From: Linanthus parryae
Lineage: Eukaryota; Streptophyta; Magnoliopsida; Ericales; Polemoniaceae
Assembly (NCBI GenBank): GCA_023055425.1
Contig: JALGPY010000002.1
Location: forward strand, 117,254,088 to 117,318,087
Length of the DNA stretch: 64,000 nucleotides
Direction of reading: 5' to 3'
The position numbers were made by a program, and so were the translations under genes. The notes below the pieces were generated by a model. That model was not told the origin of the DNA. It made no database searches and saw only the letters and a program-made list of their open reading frames with translations. Shown piece after piece: positions 23,484 through 34,979 of this stretch (positions are counted from its first letter, which is position 1; each line of letters opens with the position of its first letter).

Positions 23484-24300
23484 ATGGAAAACAACTCATC
23501 GAACTCATCTCACTCCCTACGCTCTGTCCTTGAGAAGGACAAGCTATTCGGGACATATTTTCTAGACTGGTACAGAAACTTGAGAATCGTTCTCAAGCAA
23601 GAAAAGAAACTGTACGCTCTAGAGGAGCAAGTTCCTGCCTTAAAGGCATATCAGAAGCGTGTTGATGACGCTAATGCATTGCACCCTGCCTAATGCATTG
23701 CACCATGACCTCTAAGCTTCAGAAGCAACATGAGAATATGAATTCAGTCGATATGATCGCACACTTAAAGCATCTCTTCCAAGAGCAGGCTAGGGTTGAG
23801 AGGTATGAAGTTTCCAAGGCATTGTTCAAATGTCATATGTCAGAAGAAAATCCTGTGGGGCCCCGCACGTGTTGCGCATGATTGGCTACTTGGAGAGCCA
23901 AGGCCGCCTAGGGTTCCCGGTGGGTCAAGAGTTGGCCATCGATCTCATCTTGCAATCGTTGCCTGAAAGTTATGGACAGTTCATCATGAACTATAACATG
24001 AATGAGATTGTGAAAACTCTGCCAGATTTACTCAATATGTTGAGAACAGCTGAACAAAGCATCAACAAGGATAAGGGAAAATCCATAATGATGGTGCAGA
24101 AAGGAAAGGGCAAAAGGTTTGCTTCTACCTCCAAGGGCAAAGGCAAGGCAGTTGTCAAACCCAAGGAAACTTTCCTTAAGCCTGTTGGTGGCATTTCCAA
24201 AGGTGTGACTAAAGGCGAGTTTCACTACTGCAGTCAGCCTGGACACTGGAGGAGGCTGTGGCCAAAAGATCTGGAGGACAAAAGGCTTGGAATAGTGATT
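23484..24300 (+). pseudogene. gag: Cop2 gag with damaged zinc knuckle
   Basis: Starts at ATG 23484 (MENNSSNSSHSLRSVLEKDK). There is a stop at 23691-23693, then the frame resumes around 23693-23880, and a frameshift leads into 23830-24300 with HVLRMIGYLESQGRLGFPVG and LDLILQSLPESY-like sequence. The zinc knuckle reads FHYCSQPGHWRRLW: the first and last Cys are replaced by Phe and Trp, where CopA keeps CHYCSQPSHWKRNC. The first bases agree with the CopA gag start at 44053. Confidence 0.85.
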
Positions 24301-24483
24301 CCACCACCACCACCAGGTATTTTTGTTATAGATGTCAATATTACTTGCTCTTCATCATGGGTATTGGATACTGGATGTGGATCTCACATTCGTCGAAATG
24401 TGCAGGATCTAAAGAGAAGTAGAAAATTGGCTAAAGGGGAGATAGACCTGCGCATTGGATTAGTTTTAGAATTAAATAATTGA
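24301..24483 (+). pseudogene. Cop2 aspartic protease
   Basis: In frame with the gag tail: IFVIDVNITCSSSWVLDTGCGSHI (24318-24392) has the D-T-G site. The flap region downstream is shortened compared with Cop1: the piece corresponding to VGNGARVVALAVG is missing, and the frame stops at 24481-24483. It would cut the polyprotein if intact. Confidence 0.8.
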
Positions 24484-24489
24484 TATTTT

Positions 24490-25590
24490 GTGCCTGCTAT
24501 GAGCAGAAACATAATTTATATTTCTTGTTTGGACATGGATGGTTTTATAATTTCAATAAAGAAAAATTGTTTTTCCACTTATTTTGATAGTATTCACTAT
24601 TGTAGTGGGAAATTATTTAATGGATCAAATATCCTTGATCTAAGTAATCCTGTCTATAACATTAATACTAAGAGGATTAAAATGAATAATTTAAATCCTG
24701 CTTATTTATGACACTGTCGTTTAGGCCATATAAACGAGAAACGTGTATATAGACTCCATAAGGATGGATTTCTAGACTCATTTGATTTTGAATCATATGA
24801 GACATGTGAGGTTTGTTTATTGGAAAAAATGACAAAGTCCCCTTTCAATCAGAAAGGAGAGAGGACTAGTGAGCAATTGGCGCTAGTACATACTGATGTA
24901 TGTGGGCCATTCGCCATGCCTTCCAGGGGTAGTTATGCCTACTTCATCAAGTTTACTGATGATTTCAGTAGATATGGATTTGTATGCCTTATGAAGGCAA
25001 AATCCGGATCCTTTGAAAGGTTCAAAGAATTCAAGAATGAAGTAGAGAAGCAGCTTGGGAAAAGTATTAAGGCTCTACGATCAGACCGTGGAGGAGAATA
25101 CTTGAGCCAAGAGTTTGACGTCTATCTTAGAGAGTGTGGGATAATATCCCAACTCACTCCACCCAGAACGCCACAGTGGAATGGCGTGTCCGAGAGGAGG
25201 AATCAAACTCTATTAGATATGGTTCGATCTATGATGTGTCAAACTGATCTTCCATTATCATTTTGTGGCTATGCTCTATTGAGTGCAGCTTTCACCATTA
25301 ACCGTGTTCCATCTAAGTCAGTTATGAAGACACCACATGAGATGTGGAGTGGGAGGCGTCCCACCGTGTCTGTCATGAAGATTTGGGGCTGCGATGTCTA
25401 TGTAAAACGTTTGAAGTCAGACAAGCTAGGGCCTAAGTTGGATAAATGAAAATTTGTGGGATACCCTAAGGAAACTAAGGGATATTATTTCTACAATCCA
25501 ACTGAGAACAAAGTGTTTGTTGCTCGGACCGGCGTGTTTCTAGAAAGAGAGTTTGTCTATAAAGAAGCAAGTGGGAGGACTGTAGAATTT
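24490..25590 (+). pseudogene. Cop2 GAG-pre-integrase and integrase
   Basis: Zinc-binding HCRLGHINEKR and CEVC (24712-24815), catalytic Asp in HTDVCGPF (24891), Asp in RSDRGGEY (25078), Glu in NGVSERRNQT (about 25184), then WGCDVYVKRL. All three catalytic acids are present. Stops interrupt just before HCRLGH (24709-24711) and after LGPKLDK (25447-25449). The tail KFVGYPKETKGYYFYNP follows the second stop in frame. CopA is split by Gyp1 between the second Asp and the Glu of this domain. Confidence 0.9.
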
Positions 25591-26475
25591 TAAGAAGTTC
25601 AAGAACCACAAAGCATTGATCCTAATATGGAACATGAGCAGGATCCAGAAGAAGTTGTGGAACAGTCTGTTCAAGTAACACAAGAGCTTCGTAGATCTAG
25701 CAGAGTGCGCCAGGAGCCAGAGAGGTATGGACTTCTCGTGATTGAATCTGGTGACACGATGCTCACAGACGATGATCCTACTACCTATGAAGAGGATTGA
25801 CTGTGATAAAACCTTTTCACCAGTCGCAATGACCAAATCCATCTGAATCTTACTTGCTATTGCTGCATACTACGACTATGAGATTTGGCAGATGGATATT
25901 AAAACAACATTCCTGTATGGGAATATCCTCGAGGATGTGTACATGACACAACCTGAGGGTTTTGAAGATCCAAAGCAAGCCAACAAAGTCTGTAAACTGC
26001 AAAGATCCATTTATGGATTGAAGCAAGCTTCTAGGAGTTGGAATCCACGTTTTGATGAAGTAGTCAAAGAGTTTGGCTTCGTCAGAAATGAAGATGAGTC
26101 TTGCGTTTACAAGAAGGTTAGTGGGAGCTCTATTGCTTTTCTTGTCTTGTATGTGGATGACATACCACTCATTGGAAACGACATTCCCATGCTGCAATCT
26201 GTGAAAGATTGGCTGGGAAAGTGTTTCTCAATGAACGACTTGGGAGAGGCATCCTATATACTTGGTATAAAGATCTATAGAGACAGGTCTAAGAGGCTGC
26301 TCGGCCTGAGTCAAAGTACATATATAGACAAGGTGCTGAAACGGTTCAGCATGCAACATTCCAAGAAGGGATTCTTGCCCATGTCGCATGGAGTCACTCT
26401 TTCGAAGAGTGGTTATCCTTCCAATGAGATTGAGAAGGAACGCATGAGTAGGGTTCCCTATGCTCGGCCATAGGA
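25591..26475 (+). pseudogene. Cop2 reverse transcriptase, N-terminus deleted
   Basis: After the linker (RRSSRVRQEPERYG, about 25689) the frame stops at about 25798. Roughly 230 bp of the RT N-terminus are missing: DPTTYEE is joined to CDKTFSPV, skipping WTLVEPP to GRLVAKGF seen in Cop1. RT then continues in the long frame 25892-26473: YEIWQMDIKTTFLYG, SIYGLKQASRSWNPRFD, the catalytic YVDDIPLIGND (about 26150), GEASYILGIKIYRD. The YVDD pair is intact, but the finger domain is lost. Confidence 0.88.
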
Positions 26476-27139
26476 TCCATCATGTGCGCCATGTTATGTA
26501 CTAGACCAAATGTGTCATATGAAATGAGTATGACAAGAATATATTAGTCCAGTACAGGTGAGAGTCACTGGATTGCGGTCAAGAACATCCTAAAGTACTT
26601 GAGAAGAACTAAGGATGCGTTCTTGATATTTGGAGGAGAAGAATAGTTGCGTGTAAGGGGTTACACCGATGCAAGCTTCTAGACCAACCGAGATGATTTT
26701 AGATCACAGTCGGGGTTTGTATTTTGCCTGAATGGAGAAGCGGTGAGCTGGAAGAGTTCCAAGCAAGAGACGGTGGCTGATTCTACAACAGAGGCTGAGT
26801 ACATTGCAGAGAATGGCGCAACAAAAGAATCTGTTTGGACAAGGAAGTTCGTTACAGAGCTTGGTGTGGTTCCTAGCATTGCGGATCCAATAGAGTTGTA
26901 TTGTGAAAACATTGGAGCGATCGCGCAATCGAAGGAACCCAGGTCGCACCAAAAATCCAAGAACGTACTCAGGAAGTTCCATCTTATTCGAGATATTGTC
27001 GAAAGAGGAGACGTTCGGATATGCAAGATTCCTACAGATAAGGATCTTTTAGATCCTCTTACAAAGCCGCTTGTTCACCGCAAGCATGAAGGGCACACTA
27101 GGAGTATTGGCATACCAGATGCATCGAATTGGCTCTAGT
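26476..27139 (+). pseudogene. Cop2 RNase H
   Basis: The first part is broken by stops, but GYTDASF is readable near 26660. The second part is open from about 26743: VADSTTEAEYIAENGATKE, ELYCENIGAIAQSKEP (the family usually has YCDN here, so this copy has Asp to Glu at a catalytic position), then FHLIRDIVERGDV. Ends at TAG 27136-27138, 14 bases before the 3' LTR. Confidence 0.88.
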
Positions 27140-27152
27140 GCAAGTGGGAGAC
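27139..27152 (+). promoter_or_regulatory. Cop2 polypurine tract
   Basis: GCAAGTGGGAGAC directly before the LTR start primes plus-strand DNA. CopA has GTGCTAGTGGGAAAC in the same place. Confidence 0.8.
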
Positions 27153-28560
27153 TGTTGGAATAGGTGCCGTAGAGGCAATCTAGTTTAGTATGAACAATAA
27201 ATTGGCTAGAACATTCGTTGTATTATTTAATGGATATTTAATATAATGAATTCCTTAGATTTACAATTGTGTTGTTTATCTTAAATATCCCTAGTCCATT
27301 ATAATGATTAATGGAACAATCATCTATAGACTAGTATGGGGTTGGATTGATATGGAGATATCATGATCCAACACATGGGTATGCATTAGGAGTAATGGCA
27401 TACTGGATTGACCCATATCCGAGAAGGCTAAATACAAGTTATGTAAAGTCACGAGTGCTTCTCACGGTGGCAACGGTATTGTCATCCTTAGACTTGAAGT
27501 CACTAAGTGTTCTAGTTGTGGAATATTGTGTTTTGGTAGCGTCAAATGCTAAACCGTGACTGGGTAGTCATAAAGGCGCATATTGGACACAATAGGAAGC
27601 AAGCTAAGATATCGTAGTGATATAGATAGAATTTGTCCCTCCCACATAACGGGTGAAAATATACTAGGCCACTCGAGGGATAATGCTTATAGAATGTCTG
27701 GCCATACTCAAATAAATCAATATAGGCTATTGATGTTATTTGCTTGAATAATGCTATTCCCAGGATCGAGGAACTATGGATTGGATATACGAGTGTGACT
27801 TTATGTCTCGTGTTAAATCTGGATATTGAGACAAAGGGATGATACAATACTTGCACAAGGTTTGTCATGATGACTATTCTATTTGTTGGCTAGAATGGAT
27901 GTCTTGCTAGAGGCCGCCATATTAGTAAATAGTTACTACCAACTAAATAGAACCTATGGGGTCACACGCCATATAGGGGTGAGCTAGACTGGGGAAATAA
28001 TTAGTATGATTAATTAATTGGTAGGTTCAAAACGCAACAACTTGCTAACTTAGTAGGACAAATATGCAAGTTGGACTAATCCGAACTTGAGTCAGATTAG
28101 GAGAGGGCCTTTATGTAGTAACGAGGAGTTTTTGGAATATATAAAATATGCTCCTAGATTCCTTCCCTATAACTTATGCTCATAACATACTTTGAGTAGG
28201 AGAGAAGGAAGGAGAGAGCAAGACAAACAAGAGGGCCGAACCCCCATGTCCGTCCGCCCCTACCCGTCGGCCAAGAGAGGAGGTCGAAACCTCCTCTTGT
28301 CTCCGTTGCGTGATTACTTCGTACTCTTCCACTCCTCCTAGCTAGCACAAGGCGTTTGGAAGATCTAGATCTCACCTGTAGGCGTGGATCAACCGTAGAG
28401 ACGTGATAATTTTCTCGTTAGAAGTCATCAAGGAGACCTCAAAGGTACATAACATTATTATCTTACCATCGTCATGATTTCTCTTCATGTGATCCTTGGA
28501 GGGTCTTGATCGGATAGTTATAGTGTTCTTCTGCTGCATATCCATGATCAAAACCCTACA
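27153..28560 (+). repeat. Cop2 3' LTR
   Basis: Starts TGTTGGAATAGGTGCC and ends CAAAACCCTACA. It has TATATAAAA at 28138-28146 and is followed by the target repeat CATAA. Confidence 0.92.
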
Positions 28561-28776
28561 CATAAACCAGTTATATGTAGGTTGTGTGCATCGTAATGTG
28601 TGTCTCTGAGGTTCGTATCATTTTTACATACATTGTCGTATTGTTTTGTGTTAGATATTTTTTTTTTGCATATATTTTGCACGTTTACATATTGAGTCCA
28701 CCTACCATCAAGTAGTGTCGATTCTTCTTTCATGTAGCCGTGCATTTAGAGTTTAGGATTTATTGAAAAATACAAA

Positions 28777-28819
<43 letters not shown>

Positions 28820-30741
28820 GTAAATAAATTAATAAATAAGTAAATAAATAAATAGTAAAAAAATGAGAAAGGGCAATTGAGAGAGGCTTAAAACTTGGTA
28901 GAATCGAGGTGTGTGAGAACTTTAGGCATAGGGCGTGACTTAAGACCGAGAATGACAATATAAGTACCCCATTGTACGTTTAGAGAGACTTTCCTTACGG
29001 GAGTGCCTACCTATTTTTACACTTCACTGAAACTTTAAAAGCTAAAGTGTGCGTTGTTTTTCCTACAAGATTTGAGCTAGGTGTGAGCTAAAAAAGCCAA
29101 ACGTTCATGTGTACGTCTTATGTAGTCGTCAGCCAGCCTCATAGTGGCACAAAGAACAACTGTGCAAGGATGAGTATTAGAGCACTTACTGCTTGATATA
29201 TCTCGCCTTGTAGGACAACTAGAAAGCCCTCTTTGAACCTTGGTTTTATTTTCTAGCCTCTTGACTTGGGGTGACGATTCTTCGCTTTCTTCACAAATCG
29301 TTTAGAATCACCACTTTAGTGCGTCATGAGGGAGTTGTAGTTGAGGGGGTTCAATGAGGGAGATTTTCATTGCACATACTTGTGAGTTCTACATGATCAC
29401 ACGTTTTATATCTTTGAGGGGATGCGATGGTGAGTGAGTAGGCTTGCACAATTCGGCATGGCGGTGTTCCATGTCATTACACCATGGACACATTTGTGGA
29501 GAGCAGTGAGTGCGTGACGTCTAATCCGCATGACATTGGGGTTGGTTGAACTTAATCGGTGGATCGTGCTAGGTATCGTTTCTTTTCATCATCACCGTGT
29601 AGGAGGATCGGTTGGATTAGGCACGATACATACATGTATTTGACTACTTGAGAGGGGGCGTGATTACATTCTAGTGTGGGGGTGTCGAATTTTGACTACG
29701 GACATCGATATTGAGCTTTTGACGACTCCACCCCCACACACGTGCTTTGATTGGTTTGCGGCTTTGTTAGTGGTATCGTGCACTTAGTTGTTTTAGGGGG
29801 AGACGAATTCTATTTGCGATACTCATTCATTGGATCGTATATTTCCTCCCCCTAACATGTATACTTGGCTTTATTCTTCGAGGACCACTCGTATATTTTT
29901 GCGGTGTATTGTTGATGTTTATTGAGAGATTGAAAGGAAGAAGAAAAAAAACAGAAAAAAATGAAAAACAAAAATAAAAAAAGGAGAGAATGAATAAAGA
30001 AAGATTTGAGCTTATTGGAAATCGAGTGGTGGAGTTTGCTATTTCGTTGACGACGTTTACATTTCGTGCACAATTCGACACGATGGCCACGGAGATCGTT
30101 ATAGTACCGGGATTTGAGGGGATTGAGGGCCGGAGATGCCGAGTTTCTGGTTGCGGTTTCTATCATCGTGGTGAGGGTGTGTGAGATGTGGGATTGAATG
30201 TGAGAATGTGATGCTCTAGGTCATGATTATCTTTTTGTCCCTAAGCCTCAACATTCTAAACCGTTAGAGGAATAGGAGCTCGGACCTTTAATGTGGCTTA
30301 GCCTAGCGTAGCCTCTTATTTTTGTCGACACACGCGAAGAGGTGGGTTATTATTTACATAGTAACGCTAAGCTCTCTATACTAACTAAGGGAAATTCTTG
30401 TTGTCAAGTTTAGTTACAATTCAAGCCTCTTTCCTAACTTGATCATCACTCCACGAGCACCGGTTTGTAGTTGATCGAGATTGCCCGATCTCACAAAAAA
30501 AGATAAAAATAATTTTGTGTGTGTAAATATGTGTTTTAAGATCGAGTCTAGATTGCATGGCATCATATTGTTGCATTAATCGAGTTGTGAATTGATTCTT
30601 GTTGTGTCAAGTCGGCTAATGTTCGGTTTTGTATGCAATGTGGTGGATTGTAATAAGTGGTTGGTTGGTTGCTTGACTTGGTTGTAGTTGTAAGATTTAG
30701 AACTTTTGTTCGGGAAGAGCAAACGATAGCGTGGGAATAGT
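28561..30741 (+). other. Gyp1 3' internal region
   Basis: Over 2 kb between the Cop2 insertion and the Gyp1 3' LTR. No retroelement domain seen. It includes an AAAT microsatellite (28772-28856), a second ATTCTAGTGTGGGGGTG-type G-tract (about 29670), an A-rich stretch (29940-29985) and a purine-rich segment ending GCGTGGGAATAGT just before the LTR (about 30728-30741), probably the polypurine tract. Short open frames, such as 29990-30184, are not supported by any recognised similarity. Confidence 0.6.
28772..28856 (+). repeat. (AAAT)n microsatellite
   Basis: About 20 units of AAAT with two G interruptions. It lies in the non-coding 3' part of Gyp1. Confidence 0.9.
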
Positions 30742-31954
30742 TGATAACTCTGTAATGGAGTTATATATTCTTATGAGATTCTATCGTTTTGTGAGCGAAA
30801 ATGGAGAATTTAGAGTCGTTGCAGGTCGTTTTTGGTATAAATAGAGAATGTAATTGTTGCATGCGTTAAATGTGAAGTCCGGGCGTTTTCTACATCATTT
30901 TAAATGCTTTTTATCATATTTTGTCACACTTGATCTTCGATGGGTGTTCGTGTTGTGATTTTCAGGAACGGAGCACGCAAGGAGCAAGTGGATAGAAGGA
31001 ACGAGCTTCGGAAGCTATGGCGCGCTCGAGGATTGAGGAGGAAAGCAAGAGAGGTCGATTTGAGTACTAGAGGCATTTGAGAAGAAGATATGAGTATTGA
31101 TACACGTCGGAGGCCCAAAATGGAGGAACGAGTGATGAACCGATGCTCGGGAGGCAATTCGAAGGCAAGAGATAGAAGTGGGAGAAAGTTAGAAGTTAGC
31201 CATGTATAAGGCAGGTCGCAGGACCTCACAGAGAGGTCGCATGACCTGGTTAAAGCCGGTCAACTTTCTGTGGTAAAGGTGCAGAGGTCGCACGACCTCA
31301 TTTCATAGGTCGCACGACCTGATAGAGGCAAAATAGATTGCTAGAATTTGGCAGGGAGGTCGCACAACCTCAAGAGGGAGGTCACACGACCTGGTGATCA
31401 GAGAACAGGAAGCTGCTGGCAGGAGTTGAAGTCCTGTGTGACCTGGATTTGAGGTCCCACGACCTCCTGACCCTTTTCCAAAGGTCGTACGACCTGGGAA
31501 AGGAGGTCGTGCGATCTGGTGCGCGTCAGAAACTTTGGCAAATTTGCGGGAACTTTTTGCAATTACTCCTAATTAGTCCCAAACACTTGGGAAACGTACT
31601 TAGACATTATTAGGTCGTTTTTCAAAGAAGGATACGGTACGAAAGACGATCTTGAAGCTTTGGGAGCACTTTGGAGCTTGGATTTCATCCGTTTGGATTT
31701 CTTTATCTCTTCTTCTTCTTCATTATTCTCAGCTTTTTGTTGATGAAAAACATTGAGATCATGTTAGAACTCATGTTTAGCTAAGTTTTATTATTGGGAT
31801 CCTCGTTTGGTAGCTAGGGTTCTATGAAATACACGTTTTGATGTTTCGATTCATGTCTTAACTTAATAGATACATTATTCTCTTGTTATGAGTAGTTTAT
31901 GATATTATCTTCATCTCTTTTGCGTATGACGTCGCGTAGGATTTCTTTTAATTA
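30742..31954 (+). repeat. Gyp1 3' LTR, first part
   Basis: Starts TGATAACTCTGTAATGG. A TATA box (TATAAATAG) is at 30836-30844. A dense set of AGGTCG/CGACCT dyads lies at 31218-31530. It is interrupted at AATTA (31950-31954) by a solo SIRE-like LTR and resumes at 33450. Confidence 0.88.
31218..31530 (+). repeat. Cluster of AGGTCG-N-CGACCT dyads
   Basis: The LTR here repeats a near-palindrome of the form AGGTCGCACGACCT. Clear copies are near 31267, 31306, 31362, 31380, 31453, 31484 and 31502, with spacing of 15-60 bp. The matching part of the 5' LTR (15995-16220) has fewer and more worn copies. Function unknown; by position they lie downstream of the TATA box. Confidence 0.75.
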
Positions 31955-33449
31955 TGAAAGTTTGTAATGTATACTAAATATAGGATCAAAATACTCTAGA
32001 AGGTGGGGGGTTGAATAGAGTATGGGAACTTTTTCTAAAACACGGAATTTAATTAAGTGATGCAAGTACAAAACAGAAATCTCAAGGCCATGAGATTTTG
32101 TAAGACTGGTCAGAAACTTCTTAAGTATAAAAGATAGTTTCAAGGCCTTGAACTAGTACCCGCTTCAAACAGTTTGTAAACCCTAGTTTAAATTAGATCA
32201 CTAACAAGAATAAATAGCAAAACTATACAGTAAAGAACACTGAGCAATTTACAGAGTTCAGTCCCAATGGACCTAATCTCTGCCTGAGGGATCTAATCCC
32301 ACCAGGATTGGGCGAACACTTCTTATTACTCACAAACAAACATCCCTAGATCTTCAAGCCTAAGCGAACTCCCTTACACCTATACAGCTTGTGGTTCCAA
32401 ACCTATCTAGTTTCAGCTACTAACTGTTGAGCTAACAAGAACCTCTTGTTGTTCACTTGAACAACCAACCACTAGGTTTTGTGAGGTATAAGATATACAG
32501 AAGATAATCAGATCTAAGTACAAAAAGAGAATAACACAATAGAATAATCATCTGAGAAAGCCTGGATGTGTTCTTCAGGAATACTGGAATGATTGATCTT
32601 CTGAAAGAACTTGATTGAAGCTTGAAGTTGTGAGGATTGATGATCTGATCTTCCACGGATGTATCTCTCCTTCTTTTCCTTTTATTTCTGTTTTATGTAA
32701 GCTTCTCTCTTTCTTTCAAAATCAAACCAGCTTTTATCTACTTTCAGCAACTGAATGAGAGATTTTAGGATCTCTGTTCCTCCAAATCCTCATCCTTTCT
32801 AACTGCAATTCAAAACTGCTCTGAGTAGATATCCGTTGAATTTTGTTGTGATAATATTGCACATTTGAAAAATGTGCAACAACATTAAGCACAGCAACAA
32901 ACAAAATCCAAATACATAACAGCATTAAGTCTATTTGGATATTCAGTTTCTGAATAAAACTGAATCAAATAAATAAGTCAATAACCTGATTAGCGAACAA
33001 TCATATAAACCAACACAAACCAGTGTAAGACTTTCAAAATTCTTTCAACAATCATAATAACAAAGATTAAATCCTGCAAGAGAGAATCAAGTTATGTATG
33101 TGAAAACTGTCAGCAGCTCAAGGCATATCTCAAGGCCTTGAAGCTCTGAACATTCTTCACATTTTTTCCAACTGTAATATTAAAGTTATTTGATTCACTC
33201 CAATTATGATATCTGCAATATGTTAGATATATAAGAAACATATAACTAGAATATTTGCAACAAACATCTGATCTTAAACATCAGATTAACCACCTGCAAC
33301 ACAAGATTGTCAGAACATATATCATAAGAAAGTAACTGTTAAGGCTTTGAGGCTTTGATCAATATCTCAAGTCCTTGGAGCCTTGAAGACTTAGAGATTC
33401 TTTGTCTTTCATCACATCCCAAAACACACTTAGAAGTCTTGAATCAACA
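31955..33449 (-). mobile_element. Solo SIRE-like LTR with target duplication
   Basis: 1,495 bp starting TGAAAGTTTG and ending GAATCAACA on the plus strand, flanked by perfect AATTA repeats (31950-31954 and 33450-33454). No primer site, coding region or second LTR is present. Comparison with the uninterrupted 5' LTR of Gyp1 (16640-16680) gives the empty site. It is homologous to the LTR at 2781-4249 in the same direction, so by that comparison it reads on the minus strand. It arose by LTR-LTR recombination that removed the internal region. Confidence 0.9.
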
Positions 33450-33984
33450 AATTAGTGTTCACGTGGTAACTCCGTGAATGTTAGTCAGAAACTTTAACTA
33501 TTCACCTAGTTTTATCATTTTTTGGTAACTCGATAATGTTAACTAGTATCAAAGAGTAAAATATAGAGACTTAGTGATTGTTTAGGATTGAATTGAATTT
33601 GGTAACTCGGTTTTAATCAATTCTAGGCATAGAGTGCTTGCTTGGTGACTCGGTAAGTTACAATTGCTTGAGTAACAAGAGTAAACGTGTTAGTGTTCGT
33701 GAATCAAAACGTATATTCGTAGTGACCTTAGTGATCCGGTAGAGGATTCCCGGTATTTTTCTCGTTATTATCTCTCAAAGGATTCCCACTTTGTTCAAAG
33801 TGCGAATTAGTAATTTAGTAAGTCTTTTATTTAGTAGAAATAGAACAATCAAAATCAACTTTCTATCCCACACATGGTTATTTATTATTAACTAGTTTAC
33901 AAATAAGTCCTTTGGGTTCGACAATTCGGATTACCGGATTTATTACTACACCGACAATTGTCCACTTGCAGTTGGAACGTGTCA
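33450..33984 (+). repeat. Gyp1 3' LTR, second part
   Basis: Continues from AATTA and aligns with 16655-17188. It ends CAGTTGGAACGTGTCA and is followed by ATTCC, the Gyp1 target repeat, and then CopA integrase. Confidence 0.88.
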
Positions 33985-33989
33985 ATTCC

Positions 33990-34637
33990 TCACTCTCTTA
34001 GATAGTCATCAAACTCCTGGCTTAAGTATTCTCCTCCACGATCCAATCATAGAGCCTTAATACTCTTGCCAAGTTGATTCTCTACTTCATTCTTGAATTC
34101 TTTAAACTTTTCAAAGGATTCAGATTTGGCCTTCATAAGGTAAAAAAATCCATATCTACTGAATTCATCAGTACATGTAATGAAATAAAGACAACCACCT
34201 CTAGAAGGCGTGGCAAATGGCCCACATACATCAGTATGCACGAGAGCCAGTTGCTCACTAGTCCTGTCACCTTTCTTCTTGAAATGGTACTTTAGCATCT
34301 TTCCTAATAAACAAGCCTCGCATGTCTCATATGATTCATAATCAAATGAGTCTAGGAATCCATCTTTGTGGAGTCTAGAGATGCGATTTTTGTTTATGTT
34401 CCCTAAACGACAATGCCATAAATAGGTAGGATTTAAATCATTAGTTTTAATTCCCTTGGTATTAATATTATAGACGGAGTTATCTAGATAAAGGATATAT
34501 AATCCATTAGACAATAAAGCATTACAATAACGCAAATCATCAAAATAAATGGAGCAACATTTTTCCTTTATTTTAATAGAAAAACCTTTCTTGTCCAAAC
34601 AAGAAACAGAAATACTGTGTTTGCTCATAGCAGACAC
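33990..34637 (-). pseudogene. CopA GAG-pre-integrase and integrase, N-terminal half
   Basis: The frame 34047-34637 has WHCRLGNINKNR and CEACLLG (zinc-binding part), then the first catalytic Asp in HTDVCGPF (about 34220-34245). A stop replaces one codon just before LDRGGEY (about 34030-34046), which carries the second Asp. The domain is cut at 33990 by Gyp1 and resumes at 9747. Confidence 0.88.
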
Positions 34638-34667
34638 AAAATAACAATTGTCTAATTCTAAGATAAG

Positions 34668-34979
34668 TCATGAAGGTAAATATAACTCATAAACACCTAC
34701 AGCTAATGCAGCAACTCTTGCTCCATTCCCCACGCGCAAGTCTATCTCCCCTTTAGTCAGTCGTTTGCTTCTCTTTAGATCCTGCACATTTCGACAGATG
34801 TGAGATCCACATCCAGCATCCAATACCCAAGATGAAGAGACAAACAGATTGACATCTATAACAAAAATACCTGGTGGTGGTGGATTCACTGTTCCAAGCC
34901 TTTTATCTTCCAGATATTTTGGGCAGTTCCTTTTCCAGTGACTCGGCTGACTGCAGTAGTGACAATCACCCTTAGTCAC
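34668..34979 (-). pseudogene. CopA zinc knuckle and protease
   Basis: One open frame joins the gag zinc knuckle CHYCSQPSHWKRNC (about 34923-34965), a Pro-rich spacer and the protease core SSSWVLDAGCGSHICRN (about 34790-34840). The active site reads D-A-G where Cop1 and Cop2 have D-T-G, so catalysis is probably lost. The flap region VGNGARVAALAVG is kept. The frame ends after YELYLPS. Confidence 0.85.

Larger units (their letters stand above)
20442..28560 (+). mobile_element. Cop2: full-length Ty1-copia element inside Gyp1
   Basis: 8,119 bp, with both LTRs, primer site, gag, protease, integrase, RT, RNase H and polypurine tract in copia order. Target repeat CATTA (20437-20441) and CATAA (28561-28565), one base different. 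It is the best-preserved member of the family shared with CopA and Cop1. Its LTRs are more alike than those of CopA, which agrees with later insertion. Stops and an RT deletion show it cannot move on its own. Confidence 0.92.
9748..33984 (+). mobile_element. Gyp1: Athila-like Ty3-gypsy element, gag-protease only
   Basis: LTRs 9748-17188 (5', broken by Cop1) and 30742-33984 (3', broken by a solo LTR), each about 1.7 kb once insertions are removed. The target repeat is ATCCC (9743-9747) and ATTCC (33985-33989), one base different, inside CopA integrase. The primer site is a decayed TGGCGCC-type Athila site. Gag and an Athila-type protease (19017-19850) are followed directly by non-coding sequence. 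There is no RT, RNase H or integrase, so the element was non-autonomous. Its internal region without Cop2 is about 5.4 kb. Confidence 0.85.

Noticed and set aside
28772..28856. CRISPR-like regular repeat
   Set aside because: It is a simple AAAT microsatellite. No repeat-spacer pattern exists in the window, and the genome is eukaryotic.
29990..30184. A 64-codon frame in the Gyp1 3' region as an envelope-like gene, as in some Athila elements
   Set aside because: Too short, no signal peptide or membrane pattern, and no supporting similarity.
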